NCBI RefSeq assembly: GCF_019800665.1
Contig: NZ_JAHVKO010000003.1
Span: forward strand, 806,001-870,000
Reading direction: 5' to 3'
DNA: 64,000 nt
From: Microbulbifer agarilyticus
GTDB lineage: Bacteria; Pseudomonadota; Gammaproteobacteria; Pseudomonadales; Cellvibrionaceae
Part shown: positions 8,268 to 18,202 of the stretch, piece by piece
Layout: every line of letters starts with the position of its first letter
How positions within the stretch are numbered: position 1 is the first letter of the stretch
The notes under the pieces: generated by a model
Databases searched by the model: none
Seen by the model: only the letters and a program-made list of their open reading frames with translations
What the model was told of the DNA's origin: nothing
Position numbers and translations under genes: made by a program

Positions 8268-9173
8268 TTAGACAGTTGCTGCAAAATTCGCGAGTTGCCG
8301 GTGTGAGAGTGATTCATCAGCACCTTTGGCAACAAAACCTTCCCACCCATTCGGTCGTGCTGCAAGCACTTTTCGTGCAGCGGCTTCCGACTCAAATCCG
8401 GCAAAAACACAAGCGCCGGTTCCGGTCAAAAATGCGTCTGCATATTGCGCAAGCCACTCTCTGGCTTCGCGCACCTCTGGGTAGAGGTCTTCAACGAGCG
8501 GCTGAAAATCGTTACCGGCATATTGGTTTAGCCAGTCGCTGTTCAGCTGCCTGTCGCGAAGGGCCGCTAATGTAATTGCGGCGGAATCTCTTGTCAAACG
8601 TGGATTGGAAAAAAGCGCTGCGGTACTGACATGGCAGACGGGTTTGAGCACGAGATACCAGCGGGGCTCGATGGCTACTGGGGTGAGTTTTTCGCCAACG
8701 CCTTCGGCAAACGCGGAAGTGCCACGTACAAAGACGGGAACATCTGCGCCCAGTTGCCGCCCCAGTTCCGCCAGCGCCTCCAGGTCGAGTTCGCATTGCC
8801 ACAGGTGGTTCAGGGCGAGCAGGGTTGTGGCGGCATCGCTGCTGCCCCCGCCGATACCGCCGCCCGCCGGTAGTACCTTATCCACGGTTATCTTTGCCCC
8901 GAAGTCTCGCCGGTTACTGAGCTGTTGCAGAGCTGCGGCCTGAAGCAAACGGGCCGCGCGCACGATCAGATTTTGTTCCGGTGGTACGTCGACGCCGGGG
9001 CAGTGGAGATGAATTTGCCCATCATTAGTTGGGCTGAATGTCATCGTGTCACCCACGTCCAGTAACTGAAATACCGTTTGCAGTTCGTGATAGCCGTCTT
9101 CGCGTCGCCCCAGAATGCGCAACATCAGGTTCAGTTTTGCGGGGGCAGTGAGGGTGAGGGAGGGCGTATTCAT
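8268..9173 (-). CDS. ispE: 4-diphosphocytidyl-2-C-methyl-D-erythritol kinase
   Basis: 301 residues of the GHMP kinase superfamily. The start APAKLNLMLRILGRREDGYHELQT and the ATP loop PAGGGIGGGSSDAA are diagnostic of IspE, and the C-terminal GTGACVFA closes the fold. The enzyme phosphorylates CDP-methylerythritol in the MEP isoprenoid pathway. It is separated from lolB by 90 bases that hold a hairpin whose T-run faces the other way. Confidence 0.97.
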   Translation of the reverse strand: MNTPSLTLTAPAKLNLMLRILGRREDGYHELQTVFQLLDVGDTMTFSPTNDGQIHLHCPGVDVPPEQNLIVRAARLLQAAALQQLSNRRDFGAKITVDKVLPAGGGIGGGSSDAATTLLALNHLWQCELDLEALAELGRQLGADVPVFVRGTSAFAEGVGEKLTPVAIEPRWYLVLKPVCHVSTAALFSNPRLTRDSAAITLAALRDRQLNSDWLNQYAGNDFQPLVEDLYPEVREAREWLAQYADAFLTGTGACVFAGFESEAAARKVLAARPNGWEGFVAKGADESLSHRQLANFAATV

Positions 9174-9194
9174 TTAGCTGGAGGCAATGTAGAA

Positions 9195-9228
9195 ACCGGC
9201 GGCCAGTTTACCAGCCGCCGGTTTTTTT
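9195..9228 (+). terminator. Terminator-like hairpin facing against the lolB-ispE operon
   Basis: Perfect 9-bp stem ACCGGCGGC/GCCGCCGGT with a 10-base loop and seven T on the plus strand. The genes on both sides run on the minus strand; in that direction the hairpin is followed only by TTTC. As read it would stop plus-strand (antisense) transcripts efficiently. Confidence 0.7.
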
Positions 9229-9263
9229 AGCAGGGGCGAAAGTGAAGGTATCGATACCAGCGA

Positions 9264-9917
9264 TTACTTTGGAATCCACTCCTTGACCACAACGGTAACG
9301 CTAACCGGGCCGGCGGGGTTCGAGCTGGCCGCTTTGATGCGGCTCGGCAGCTTGTAAGGACCCACTACCTGATAATCGCTGAAGTTCAATTGCCAGCCAG
9401 CCTGTTGCAGGCTTTGCAGTAGCCCCTCCGAGTTCTTCTGTTGGCCACTCACTGCACCGGGTGCCGCCAGGCCGCGCACCCAGTAGAACATTTCTGAGAC
9501 GGGCAGCGGCCAGCCCATGATCTGTTCAGTAAGTTGCGCTGGATTGGATGCGAACACGGCTGGGTCGCTGCCTTTCTGCAGGCTTACACCGTTAGGCGCG
9601 CCGGTGATGGTGGTGGACCCGGCACCGAGCGGCCCGCTCAGGTGAATACGGTAATTGGTGTTGGCCTGCTGCCATACCAGATTTGCGCTGCCGTTTTCTC
9701 TTGGTGAGCGTACCCCCAGTTTTCCTTTTACTTCCCAGCGCTGAAGCGCCGCCGCCGATTGCTGCTGCGCGGAGTGGGAGGGGGGTTGCTGTGGTTGCGG
9801 CTTCTGCGCGCTACACGCGGCGAGAGTAAATAGCAAAGCTGCGCCCAAAAATTTCAGGGCGCGGCGTGCGGTTGCTTCGTATGAGGTGAAAGAGAGAACG
9901 TCAGCTTTCCGTAACAT
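9264..9917 (-). CDS. lolB: Outer membrane lipoprotein LolB
   Basis: 217 residues from the ATG at 9917. Longer upstream in-frame starts would place 50 residues of non-signal sequence in front. From this start a signal peptide with lipobox LAAC (Cys35) is seen, followed by a Gln/Pro-rich linker and the LolB domain (RWEVKGKLGVRSP, then the beta strands GSANLVWQQ). LolB receives lipoproteins from LolA and inserts them into the inner leaflet of the outer membrane. The start overlaps the end of the upstream TPR gene by 17 bases, which indicates translational coupling. ispE follows. Confidence 0.93.
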   Translation of the reverse strand: MLRKADVLSFTSYEATARRALKFLGAALLFTLAACSAQKPQPQQPPSHSAQQQSAAALQRWEVKGKLGVRSPRENGSANLVWQQANTNYRIHLSGPLGAGSTTITGAPNGVSLQKGSDPAVFASNPAQLTEQIMGWPLPVSEMFYWVRGLAAPGAVSGQQKNSEGLLQSLQQAGWQLNFSDYQVVGPYKLPSRIKAASSNPAGPVSVTVVVKEWIPK

Positions 9918-11859
9918 GCTGTTCCAGTCTTTGTTGATCCTGTAGCCGCTGCATGGTTTCAGGAATAAGTTTACTTTCCGGGTTTTGCTGCAATCCCTGC
10001 TCCCACACCTGCATGGCCTGTTGCCGTTCGCCCAGTGCCCAAAGGGCCTCCCCCAGGTGAGCGACAATTTCGTGGTCTTGCAGCAGACTCAGTGCTTTTC
10101 GCAAATAGGTGACCGCTTCGGCGTAGTTGCCAAGGCGATAATGCGCCCAGCCCATGCTGTCGATGATCGCAGGGTCATCCGGGCTGAGCTCAATGGCCTT
10201 GGAAATGAGCACCATTGCTTCTTCGACACGGTCGTCATAAGAAAGCAGTTTGTAACCCAACGTGTTAAGCAGGTTCGCATTATCCGGGTCGTGGGACAAT
10301 AGCTTGCGTAAACCCTGTTCAAAGTTTTTTACATCGCCCAACTGTTCGCTAGCCATAGCGTGAGCATAAATCAGGCGCTTGCTGTCCTCATTTGCTTTTA
10401 TCGCGTCAGCCAACAGAGTCTGGGCTTCTTCCAAATAGCCATTTTTTGTCAGCAGGTCGGTCTGCATCAGATAAAACTGTTCCTGCTGCTTGGGGTGGCG
10501 CTGGCGCAGTTCAGAGAACCATTCGTGCACCGCTTCGGTTTCTCCAAGCTTGCCGAGCAGGGCAGTGCCGCGGGTGATGGCCTGCACATAGTCACTTCCT
10601 GGGCGCACCAGGCGGTAGTGAATCACAGCTTGCTGTGGGTTATCTGTTTGTTCGGCAATTCCGCCCAGATAAAAGTGTGCGATGGATTCGTGGTCTTCCT
10701 GCTTGAGTAGCTGGTTGAGCAGCGGTATGGCCTTATCGAATTGCTTGGTTTCATAGTGAATAAGCGCCAGGGAGAGGATGAGGTTGCCATCGTTGGGGCG
10801 CTGCTTTACCAGCTCGGCAAACTGTTGCTGCGCCAGATCCAGATCCTGGCGAATCAGCAGCCGTGCGTATTGCAGGCGCAGCCGACTCTCTTTTGGGTAA
10901 AGCTCTACCAGGTTTTCCAGCAGCCGGCGGGCCTCATTCTCTCGCCCCATATCGATCAGGGCGTGAGACTCCAGCAGGGGCGCATCCAGATTTGATGGGT
11001 CGCGCTCCTGTACCTGACGGGTGATTTTTAAGGCCTCTTGCGGGCGCTTGTTTGCGCGCAGCAGCATGGCATAGGCCAGAGACACTTCAGAGTTACCTGG
11101 ATGCTTCTGGTGGAGCCGTTCAAATTCCGGCAGTACTTTAGCCGCGAGTTCTTCATTGTCTACAGCGGTGGCGGCCACCGATTGCAGTGGCGCGTTGCCG
11201 CCAAGTGCCAGCGCCAGTTCCGCATGGTGCAGGGCCTCATCCAGCTTGCCGGCGAGTGTCAGCTCGGCGGTTACCGCCAGTTGTGCGTCGGCACTGTCCG
11301 GGGCCAGTTTTACCCACAACTGCGCCGAACGCAGCGCGGCGCGACGCGCGTTGAGATAACGGGCAATACGGGTAGCGCGGGCAGCAACACCCGCGTCCTT
11401 GGTGCGCTCGGCCTGAAAGTAGTAGTTGGCCAGGGCCAGGTCGTATTGCTCTCTATTGCCTGCAACCTCGGCTACCAGCAGGGTATAGAGCGTCTCAATG
11501 GGGAAGGGTTTGGCTTTCGATTCCGGAGTGGACTGGGCCGTGTCTGCCTGGTCGGAGGCGCCGGAGTTAGCAGAGACTTGCGCGGGCTTCGATGTATCGG
11601 TTTCTTCGTTGTCCTCAGTGCGAGTCTCAGCGTCGGCTTCGCTGACGGCTTCGGCCTCCCACTGGTCTCGCCAGTCCCCCTGTGCTTTGTTTTCAACCTG
11701 AGGTTGCTGTGCGCACGCGCAGAGAATCGCAAGTGAGGATGCCGTGGCGGCCCCACGCAGGGAGCGCCCAAGGCTTGCCCGCTGGCTGTGAGCAAGCGCG
11801 TTCTTGAGTGCCTTGTGGGGTTTGCGGCAGGCGAGCAGAAAGGGAAGGAGCAGATGCAT
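9901..11859 (-). CDS. Tetratricopeptide-repeat lipoprotein
   Basis: 652 residues from the ATG at 11859; an upstream in-frame ATG at 12099 would prefix 80 residues without a signal. The N-terminus has a basic region, a hydrophobic stretch and Cys49 after L-C-A, a plausible lipobox. An acidic Ser/Thr/Glu linker then leads into many TPR units (for example near residues 180-640, with repeats such as NLLNTLGYKLLSYDDRVEEA and PAIIDSMGWAHYRLGNYAEA). Similar proteins lie between lolB and hemA in pseudomonads. It probably acts as a periplasmic-side scaffold, but its partner is unknown. Confidence 0.9.
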   Translation of the reverse strand: MHLLLPFLLACRKPHKALKNALAHSQRASLGRSLRGAATASSLAILCACAQQPQVENKAQGDWRDQWEAEAVSEADAETRTEDNEETDTSKPAQVSANSGASDQADTAQSTPESKAKPFPIETLYTLLVAEVAGNREQYDLALANYYFQAERTKDAGVAARATRIARYLNARRAALRSAQLWVKLAPDSADAQLAVTAELTLAGKLDEALHHAELALALGGNAPLQSVAATAVDNEELAAKVLPEFERLHQKHPGNSEVSLAYAMLLRANKRPQEALKITRQVQERDPSNLDAPLLESHALIDMGRENEARRLLENLVELYPKESRLRLQYARLLIRQDLDLAQQQFAELVKQRPNDGNLILSLALIHYETKQFDKAIPLLNQLLKQEDHESIAHFYLGGIAEQTDNPQQAVIHYRLVRPGSDYVQAITRGTALLGKLGETEAVHEWFSELRQRHPKQQEQFYLMQTDLLTKNGYLEEAQTLLADAIKANEDSKRLIYAHAMASEQLGDVKNFEQGLRKLLSHDPDNANLLNTLGYKLLSYDDRVEEAMVLISKAIELSPDDPAIIDSMGWAHYRLGNYAEAVTYLRKALSLLQDHEIVAHLGEALWALGERQQAMQVWEQGLQQNPESKLIPETMQRLQDQQRLEQHVTES

Positions 11860-12233
11860 AGAAACGTGTCCGTACGTTCGCGCCTCATGAATGGCGTGTT
11901 GCTCACGGTGTAGGTCTGGGCCGCGCGGGGAAAGCGGGGCGCCGCTGGTACTGGGGATTTGGCCAGATACGCGGCAAACCGTGGCAATTTGGCTAAGGAG
12001 GCGCCTATTGGCGTATTTTTCCGGGTTATCGCCGTATAATTCTAGTTCTGAATTTGCCCCCCGTAGCCGGCAGGCCGGGTCCGGTGGCAAAGTCAGCATC
12101 TATTTAAACTAGGAAGATTTTGTGCGTCGCCGGATTCCGCTTGCACCAGCCGCGGCGGGCCCGGACAATATGCGGCCATTTTTGCACCGCGCTCGCTTGT
12201 TGTGTTGGCGCGCGGAAGTAGTGACGAGAATCT
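11860..12233. other. 374-base divergent intergenic region between the TPR gene and hemA
   Basis: No gene is supported here. The only clear signal is a TATAAT box at 12035-12040 on the plus strand, annotated separately. An open frame on the minus strand continuous with the TPR gene runs to 12099 but has no coding features above its lipoprotein signal. Confidence 0.6.
12035..12040 (+). promoter_or_regulatory. Candidate -10 box for hemA
   Basis: Perfect TATAAT. A TTGGCG lies upstream at 12008-12013, but its 21-base spacing is too long for a standard sigma-70 promoter, so the -35 element is uncertain. If used, the hemA leader would be close to 190 bases. Confidence 0.4.
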
Positions 12234-13550
12234 ATGCCAATCCTTGCCCTGGGAATCAATCATGACAGCGCGCCGGTCGCCGTGCGCGAGCGGGTGGCCT
12301 TTGCCCCCGAAGTGATGCCCAGTGCCCTGGCAGAGGCGCGAATTGCCCTTGAATGCCCGGAATTGGCCATTCTTTCCACCTGTAACCGCACCGAAATCTA
12401 CGGCGAGGTGGCTCCGGAAGCCGTTTTGGCCTGGATTGCCGAGTACCACTCGGTCACTCTGGAGGAGCTGACCAGCTGTTACTACCAGTTTACGGATGAA
12501 GCCGCCGTGCGGCATATGATGCGGGTGGCCTGCGGACTGGATTCGCTGGTGCTGGGTGAGCCGCAGATCCTCGGGCAGATCAAGTCTGCCTACGCGGTGG
12601 CTCGTGAATCCGGCAGTGTGGGCCCCACATTGCACAATGTTTTCCAGCAGGTGTTCTCGGTGGCCAAGAAGGTGCGCACCGAGACTGCCATTGGTGAAAA
12701 CCCTGTATCCGTTGCCTTTGCTGCGGTGTCGCTCGCTTCGCGCATCTTTACCGACCTGGCTGAACAGACCGCCCTATTGATCGGCGCCGGTGAGACGATC
12801 GAGCTGGTGGCCCGCCACTTGCTTGATAAAGGTGTCAAACGGTTGATTGTGGCAAACCGGACTCTGAAGCGGGCGCAGTCCCTCGCGGAAGACTTTGGTG
12901 CTGAAGCGATTTTACTTGCGGACATTCCCGAGTATTTGCCCCGTGCAGACATTGTTATCAGTTCCACCGCCAGTCAGTTGCCGATTCTCGGCAAAGGTGC
13001 GGTGGAAACTGCGCTGAAAGAGCGCCGCCATCGCCCCGTTTTCATGGTGGACATTGCGGTGCCGCGGGATATTGAGCCGCAAGTCGGTGAGCTCGACGAT
13101 ATCTACCTCTATACCGTGGACGATTTGTGCGGTGTGATCGATGAGGGCAAACGCCTGCGCGAGCAGGCGGCACAGGCCGCGGATGAGATCGTGAATGTGG
13201 CGGCCTCGGCATTTATGCGCGAGCACCGCAGCCTGCGCGCCGTGGATTCCATTCGCAGTTACCGCCAACAGGCGCAGGCGATCAGCAAAGATGAGCTGGA
13301 AAAAGCGCTGATTCAATTGCGCGCGGGCAGTGAGCCGGAGCAATTGCTGGAGCAGCTCGCGCGCACGTTAACCAATAAACTGATTCACGCTCCCACCGTG
13401 GCCTTGCGACAGGCCACCGCGGAGGGTGATCTGGAACGATTGCGTCTGGCCCGACAGATCATCGGGTTAAGCCCGGATGACGCAGGTTCGGACGCGTCCG
13501 CGGGAACCGAGGGTTCCGCGGACAAGCAGGACAAGAAGAAACTCAAGTAA
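12234..13550 (+). CDS. hemA: Glutamyl-tRNA reductase
   Basis: 438 residues. Catalytic Cys50 lies in [10 protein letters not shown], and the conserved segment [13 protein letters not shown] and the NADPH-binding domain ([13 protein letters not shown]) follow. The enzyme reduces Glu-tRNA to glutamate-1-semialdehyde, the first committed step of tetrapyrrole synthesis in the C5 pathway. The C-terminal tail is rich in Ser/Asp/Lys. Its TAA stop shares one base with the prfA start, so translation is coupled. Confidence 0.97.
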   Translation: MPILALGINHDSAPVAVRERVAFAPEVMPSALAEARIALECPELAILSTCNRTEIYGEVAPEAVLAWIAEYHSVTLEELTSCYYQFTDEAAVRHMMRVACGLDSLVLGEPQILGQIKSAYAVARESGSVGPTLHNVFQQVFSVAKKVRTETAIGENPVSVAFAAVSLASRIFTDLAEQTALLIGAGETIELVARHLLDKGVKRLIVANRTLKRAQSLAEDFGAEAILLADIPEYLPRADIVISSTASQLPILGKGAVETALKERRHRPVFMVDIAVPRDIEPQVGELDDIYLYTVDDLCGVIDEGKRLREQAAQAADEIVNVAASAFMREHRSLRAVDSIRSYRQQAQAISKDELEKALIQLRAGSEPEQLLEQLARTLTNKLIHAPTVALRQATAEGDLERLRLARQIIGLSPDDAGSDASAGTEGSADKQDKKKLK

Positions 13551-14635
13551 TGAAAGCTTCGGTACAAAGCAAACTCGACAATTTGGTGGAGCGTCACGAA
13601 GAAGTATCTGCCCTGTTGGGGGATGCGGAAATCATTAGTGACCAGGATAAATTCCGCGACCTTTCGCGCGAGTATTCTGAGCTCGAAGAAGTGGTCAGCT
13701 GTTACGGCCGCTACAAGACTCTGCTGGACGATATGGCCGGCGCGCGCGAAATGCTGGAAGAGAACGACGCAGAAATGCGCGAGATGGCCCAGGAAGAATT
13801 GCGCGAAGCAGAAGCACAACTGGAGCCGTTGGAAAAAGAGCTGCAGACGCTGTTGCTGCCCCGCGACCCCAACGATCGCAAGAATGTTTACCTAGAAATT
13901 CGCGCCGGTACCGGTGGTGACGAAGCGGCGATTTTCTCCGGCGACCTGTTCCGTATGTATTCCCGCTATGCGGAGAAGCAGGGCTGGCGTATTGAAATCA
14001 TCAGTGAAAACGCCGGTGAACACGGCGGCTACAAGGAAATTATTACCCGCGTTGCGGGCGAAGATGTGTACGCAAAACTGAAGTTTGAATCCGGTGCGCA
14101 CCGTGTGCAGCGGGTGCCGGAAACAGAGTCCCAGGGTCGTATTCACACCTCCGCGTGTACCGTGGCGGTAATGCCGGAGCCCGACGAGCGCGACGCGATC
14201 GAAATTAACAAAGCGGACCTGCGCGTGGATACCTACCGCGCCTCTGGTGCCGGTGGCCAGCACGTGAACAAGACGGATTCTGCGGTGCGTCTTACCCATA
14301 TCCCCACCGGTATTGTGGTGGAATGTCAGGATGAGCGTTCCCAGCACAAGAACCGGGCCAAGGCGATGGCACTGCTACAGGCGAAGCTCAACAGCGCCCA
14401 GGAATCTGCCGCCGCCCAGGAAATCTCCGATGCCCGCCGCAACCTGGTGGGTAGTGGTGACCGCTCCGAGCGCATTCGCACCTATAACTTCCCGCAGGGG
14501 CGGGTGACCGATCACCGTATCGGCCTGACCCTGTACAAGCTTGATGAAGTGATGCAGGGCGCGGTGGATGAGGTCATTGGTCCGTTGCGCACCGAGTATC
14601 AGGCGGATCAGCTGGCGGCACTGGGGCAGAATTAA
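13550..14635 (+). CDS. prfA: Peptide chain release factor 1
   Basis: 361 residues, full length. The GGQ motif that triggers peptidyl-tRNA hydrolysis is at residues 235-237 ([16 protein letters not shown]). RF1 reads UAA and UAG. The gene overlaps hemA by one base and is followed after five bases by prmC, which methylates the GGQ glutamine. Confidence 0.98.
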   Translation: MKASVQSKLDNLVERHEEVSALLGDAEIISDQDKFRDLSREYSELEEVVSCYGRYKTLLDDMAGAREMLEENDAEMREMAQEELREAEAQLEPLEKELQTLLLPRDPNDRKNVYLEIRAGTGGDEAAIFSGDLFRMYSRYAEKQGWRIEIISENAGEHGGYKEIITRVAGEDVYAKLKFESGAHRVQRVPETESQGRIHTSACTVAVMPEPDERDAIEINKADLRVDTYRASGAGGQHVNKTDSAVRLTHIPTGIVVECQDERSQHKNRAKAMALLQAKLNSAQESAAAQEISDARRNLVGSGDRSERIRTYNFPQGRVTDHRIGLTLYKLDEVMQGAVDEVIGPLRTEYQADQLAALGQN

Positions 14636-14640
14636 TCCGT

Positions 14641-15468
14641 ATGGCAACGGTTAAGGAAAACCTGCAACGCGCAATAGAGCTGACCGACAGTGATAGCCCG
14701 CGATTGGATCTCGAGGTATTGCTGTGCCACCTGTTAGGCAAGTCGCGGGCCTGGCTCTACACCTGGCCGGAACAACAGTTAAGCGACGACCAGCAAGCCG
14801 AGTTTGAGCAGTTACTTGAGCGACGTGTTGCCGGTGAGCCGGTGGCCCACCTGACCGGTAGCCGGGAATTCTGGTCGCTGCCCCTCAAAGTGAATCGCTC
14901 TACGCTGATTCCTCGCCCCGATACCGAAGTGCTTGTCGAAACGGTACTGGCCCTCTGCCCGCAGACTACGGCGAGATTGCTCGACCTGGGTACCGGCACC
15001 GGCGCCATCGCCCTGGCCCTGGCGAGCGAAAAAAAGCACTGGCAAATTACTGCGGTGGATACCATGCCAGCAGCGGTTGCGCTGGCTGAGGAAAACCGCG
15101 GTGCACTCGGCTTTGGCAACGTACAAATCCTGCAGAGTGACTGGTTTTCTACCCTGGGTGATGCCACCTTTGATGTTATCGTCAGTAATCCTCCCTATAT
15201 TGATACCCAAGACCCCCATTTGCGCGAAGGGGATGTACGCTTTGAACCGGTGTCTGCGCTGGTAGCGGGCGAAAAGGGGCTTGCGGATATTCGCACCATC
15301 GCCGCTCAGGCATCTGGCCACCTTTCCGAGAATGGTTTGCTGTTGGTGGAACACGGCTGGGAGCAGGGCAAGGCGGTGCGCAATATTTTTTCCGAGTATG
15401 GGTACAAGGATGTGGAAACTCGTCTGGACTATGCCGGGCGGGAACGCATTACTCTCGGTCGAACATAG
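14641..15468 (+). CDS. prmC: Peptide chain release factor N(5)-glutamine methyltransferase
   Basis: 275 residues. A helical N-terminal domain is followed by a SAM-binding Rossmann fold (LLDLGTGTGAIALALA) and the NPPY motif at residues 183-186, which binds the glutamine side chain. It methylates the GGQ glutamine of RF1 and RF2. It forms an operon with prfA, the enzyme next to its substrate gene. Confidence 0.97.
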   Translation: MATVKENLQRAIELTDSDSPRLDLEVLLCHLLGKSRAWLYTWPEQQLSDDQQAEFEQLLERRVAGEPVAHLTGSREFWSLPLKVNRSTLIPRPDTEVLVETVLALCPQTTARLLDLGTGTGAIALALASEKKHWQITAVDTMPAAVALAEENRGALGFGNVQILQSDWFSTLGDATFDVIVSNPPYIDTQDPHLREGDVRFEPVSALVAGEKGLADIRTIAAQASGHLSENGLLLVEHGWEQGKAVRNIFSEYGYKDVETRLDYAGRERITLGRT

Positions 15469-15539
15469 TCACAGCAGTAGGCCCCCTGTGTTATCGCTGT
15501 GGGGAGTGGCCAGTAAGGAAACCGGCTAGGACATCACGC

Positions 15540-16451
15540 ATGCACGACCATGCCCATCATCATCACAGTAGCGGCCGCTTGAAGCCCCTTGTCTGGGGGC
15601 TGGTTATTACCTTTCTGTTCGCCATCGTCGAGGCCGTCGGTGGCTGGCTTTCCGGTTCTCTCGCCTTGCTGGGTGATGCGGGCCACATGATTACCGACTC
15701 GTTTTCTCTCGCCCTTGGCGCGGTGGCCGCACTGATTGCGCGCAAGCCGGCAAGCCGCGTGATGTCATTTGGTTGGGGGCGTGCGGAAGTGCTCGCAGCA
15801 ATGGTCAACGCGCTACTGATGCTGCTGATCGTGGTGGGTATTTCAATGGCCGCGTTTGATCGCCTGCAAAACCCGCAGCCGGTTGCCGGTGGCGTGGTTA
15901 TGCTGATCGCTGCGATTGGCCTACTGGTAAATGTTGCCGTGGCCTGGGTACTGCACCGGGGCGAACAGACCCTGAATATTCGCGGCGCGTTACTGCATGT
16001 TATGGGCGACCTGCTTGGTTCGGTGGCGGCGCTGGTGGCGGGTGGGGTGATTTATTTCACGGGCTGGACGCCAATCGACCCGTTGCTTTCCATGTTGATT
16101 TGCATCCTGATCCTGATTGCCAGCGCGCGGCTAATCAGAGATGCGGTCGATGTGTTGATGGCGCGTGTGCCCCGTGAATTGAGCTTGCCTATTGTGGCGG
16201 AAGCCATGGCGTTAGAGGAGGGCGTGCGCTCCGTGCACGACCTGCATATATGGCGCTTTGATAGCAGCACCATTCTGCTTTCTGCACATATCATCGTCGA
16301 TGATTTGGTGGCCTGGCCCTCGGTGCTCGAGCGGCTGCGCAACACCTTGAATCAGCGGTTCGGTATTCACCACATTACATTGCAGCCCGAACCATTAAAC
16401 CTTGATCCTGCCCCTGTGATCGATCGGGTGAGCGGCTCGCCAACGTCTTGA
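15540..16451 (+). CDS. Cation diffusion facilitator (CzcD/ZitB-type)
   Basis: 303 residues with six membrane helices. The N-terminus is His-rich (His at 2, 4 and 6-9), helix 2 carries the metal site GD46-A-G-H49-M-I-T-D53, and the C-terminal cytoplasmic domain ends in a ferredoxin-like fold (HDLHIWRFDSSTILLSAHI). CDF proteins export Zn, Co, Cd or Fe by proton antiport; the HxxxD arrangement points to zinc. It starts 71 bases after prmC and may have its own promoter. Confidence 0.92.
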   Translation: MHDHAHHHHSSGRLKPLVWGLVITFLFAIVEAVGGWLSGSLALLGDAGHMITDSFSLALGAVAALIARKPASRVMSFGWGRAEVLAAMVNALLMLLIVVGISMAAFDRLQNPQPVAGGVVMLIAAIGLLVNVAVAWVLHRGEQTLNIRGALLHVMGDLLGSVAALVAGGVIYFTGWTPIDPLLSMLICILILIASARLIRDAVDVLMARVPRELSLPIVAEAMALEEGVRSVHDLHIWRFDSSTILLSAHIIVDDLVAWPSVLERLRNTLNQRFGIHHITLQPEPLNLDPAPVIDRVSGSPTS

Positions 16452-16537
16452 TAGCTAGCCGCGGGGGAAATGGGTATCACTGCTGCGGCGGGTAGACGTT
16501 AGCGGAACTTTTCAGTTGCTCTTTTCATTCGCTCTTT

Positions 16538-18028
16538 TCACTCATCCTCTTCACTTTGCTCTTCCGGATCGACGGTTGGTTCGGACTCCGTAGTTTGTGC
16601 TGGCGGTTGCACGCTTGTTCCGGTGTCCTGTTGCGGTGTTTCACTGGCGCTTGTTTCCGATTCGGAGGACGCAGGTTCTGCTTCTGCCGTCACTTCCTGC
16701 GGGGCTGAAATCTGTTCCTCTGGAGCCTGAATACCAATGTGGTAAGCGGCAAAGCCTGGCTGCACCACCTGGTTCATGGCCATACCGAGAATGCGTCCGT
16801 TGTATTGGGAGCGAATTTCTTTGCGCACGTTGGTGATGGGGTTGGTGACCGTGCCGAGCAGGTCGCCTTTGCGCACGGTTGAGCCAAGCTTCACGTTACT
16901 GAAAATAATGCCGCCGGTGGTCGCACGCTGCCAGGTGGAGTTGTAATACACCGGCTCCGGGTCACCCCACAGGCTGAATTTACTCATCATGCCCAGCTGA
17001 TTGAGCAGGGTACGAATACCTTTCACGCTGTGACTGACCGACAGCTCGTCCAGCACCATCGGAGCGCCGGCTTCCAGGGTAACCGTGGGAATGCCTGCCT
17101 CTACTGCGGCCCGTCGCAAGGTACCCTTGGCGCCATCGCTGTGTAGTACCACGGTGGAACCAAAACCTTTGGTCAACTTAACGACTTTGGGATCCTTGAG
17201 GTCGCCGCGCAGCTGGGGCAAGTTGGTGCGGTAAAACGACCCGGTATGCAGGTCGACGATGGCGTTACAGTGCACCACCACTTCATCAAAAAAGGAGCGC
17301 GCGATTCGCGAAGCCGAGGAGCCGCGGTTGTCTCCCGGGAAGTGGCGATTCAGATCGCGGCGGTCGGTCAGATAGCGAGAGCTGCGGTGAAATCCCTGCA
17401 GGTTCACGATGGGTACGCCGATGACCGCCCCCTTCAATGTTTCTTTGTCCAAGTTGTACATTACCCGGCGCACGGTTTCGATGCCGTTTAGCTCGTCCCC
17501 GTGAATCGCCGCGAATAGACACAGGGTCGGGCCCGTTTCCGCGCCGTTCACCACCAGTACCGGGGTAGCGCTGTAGACGCCTTCGAAATGTTGACGCGGT
17601 GACCAGGCCAGGCGCGTGGTGGTTGCCGGAGGCACTTCGGCGCCCAGTAACTGTAGCGGGCGACCGACAGGCTCTTGTTCCTCGACTGCCGGTGTCTCGG
17701 CGGGGGCTTCGGGCGGGGCGGTTTCTACCGTGGGGGCAGGCTCTTCACTGGTCGCGGGTGGCGCAACCAATTCGCTTTCGCTCACGGGTTTGTCGAGCTC
17801 GACGCTTTTTGCCTTGGGGATCGGCTTTTCCGGCTGGTCGCCGGTGCTGCGCTGCTCACTTTCCTGCAGCGCGCTGTCGGGTGACGGCTCTGCTGGCACG
17901 GCTTGCTGGGCTGATGGCTCCTGCTCTGGGGTCTTGTTGCTTTGGTTCGATTCGTCCAGTGCCAGCGAGGGTGCCGCCAGGCAATACAGGGCAAGCAGTA
18001 GGGTGGGGCGCAGAGCGCGATGACGCAT
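16538..18028 (-). CDS. Secreted succinylglutamate desuccinylase/aspartoacylase family protein
   Basis: 496 residues from the ATG at 18028, chosen because a Sec signal peptide (hydrophobic core TLLLALYCLAAPSLA) begins there; an upstream in-frame start would hide it. After the signal come about 120 residues of Pro/Glu/Ala/Ser-rich low complexity, then an M14-like zinc hydrolase domain with H-G-D-E-x-x-G (FAAIHGDELNGIE) and VDLHTGSF as zinc ligands. A beta-barrel segment (VKLGSTVRKGDLLG) follows, and finally an acidic tail. The family removes acyl or amino groups from small amide substrates; the secreted form with long acidic arms is of unknown substrate. It lies downstream of the MATE gene. Confidence 0.82.
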   Translation of the reverse strand: MRHRALRPTLLLALYCLAAPSLALDESNQSNKTPEQEPSAQQAVPAEPSPDSALQESEQRSTGDQPEKPIPKAKSVELDKPVSESELVAPPATSEEPAPTVETAPPEAPAETPAVEEQEPVGRPLQLLGAEVPPATTTRLAWSPRQHFEGVYSATPVLVVNGAETGPTLCLFAAIHGDELNGIETVRRVMYNLDKETLKGAVIGVPIVNLQGFHRSSRYLTDRRDLNRHFPGDNRGSSASRIARSFFDEVVVHCNAIVDLHTGSFYRTNLPQLRGDLKDPKVVKLTKGFGSTVVLHSDGAKGTLRRAAVEAGIPTVTLEAGAPMVLDELSVSHSVKGIRTLLNQLGMMSKFSLWGDPEPVYYNSTWQRATTGGIIFSNVKLGSTVRKGDLLGTVTNPITNVRKEIRSQYNGRILGMAMNQVVQPGFAAYHIGIQAPEEQISAPQEVTAEAEPASSESETSASETPQQDTGTSVQPPAQTTESEPTVDPEEQSEEDE

Positions 18029-18202
18029 GAAAAGCTCCGTTTTACTGGAAATCCCGTGTCGGCCAAAGCGATCTGGCCGCGCGCGATGATTCGGATGTCT
18101 GGAAACTGAGAGCGCGAGTATAGCCAATCGGTTCCCGGCGAATTGCGCGGCACTTGGCGATTCTACGATTCTGGCCGGTCAGCGCGCAGATCGGCTGGGA
18201 AA

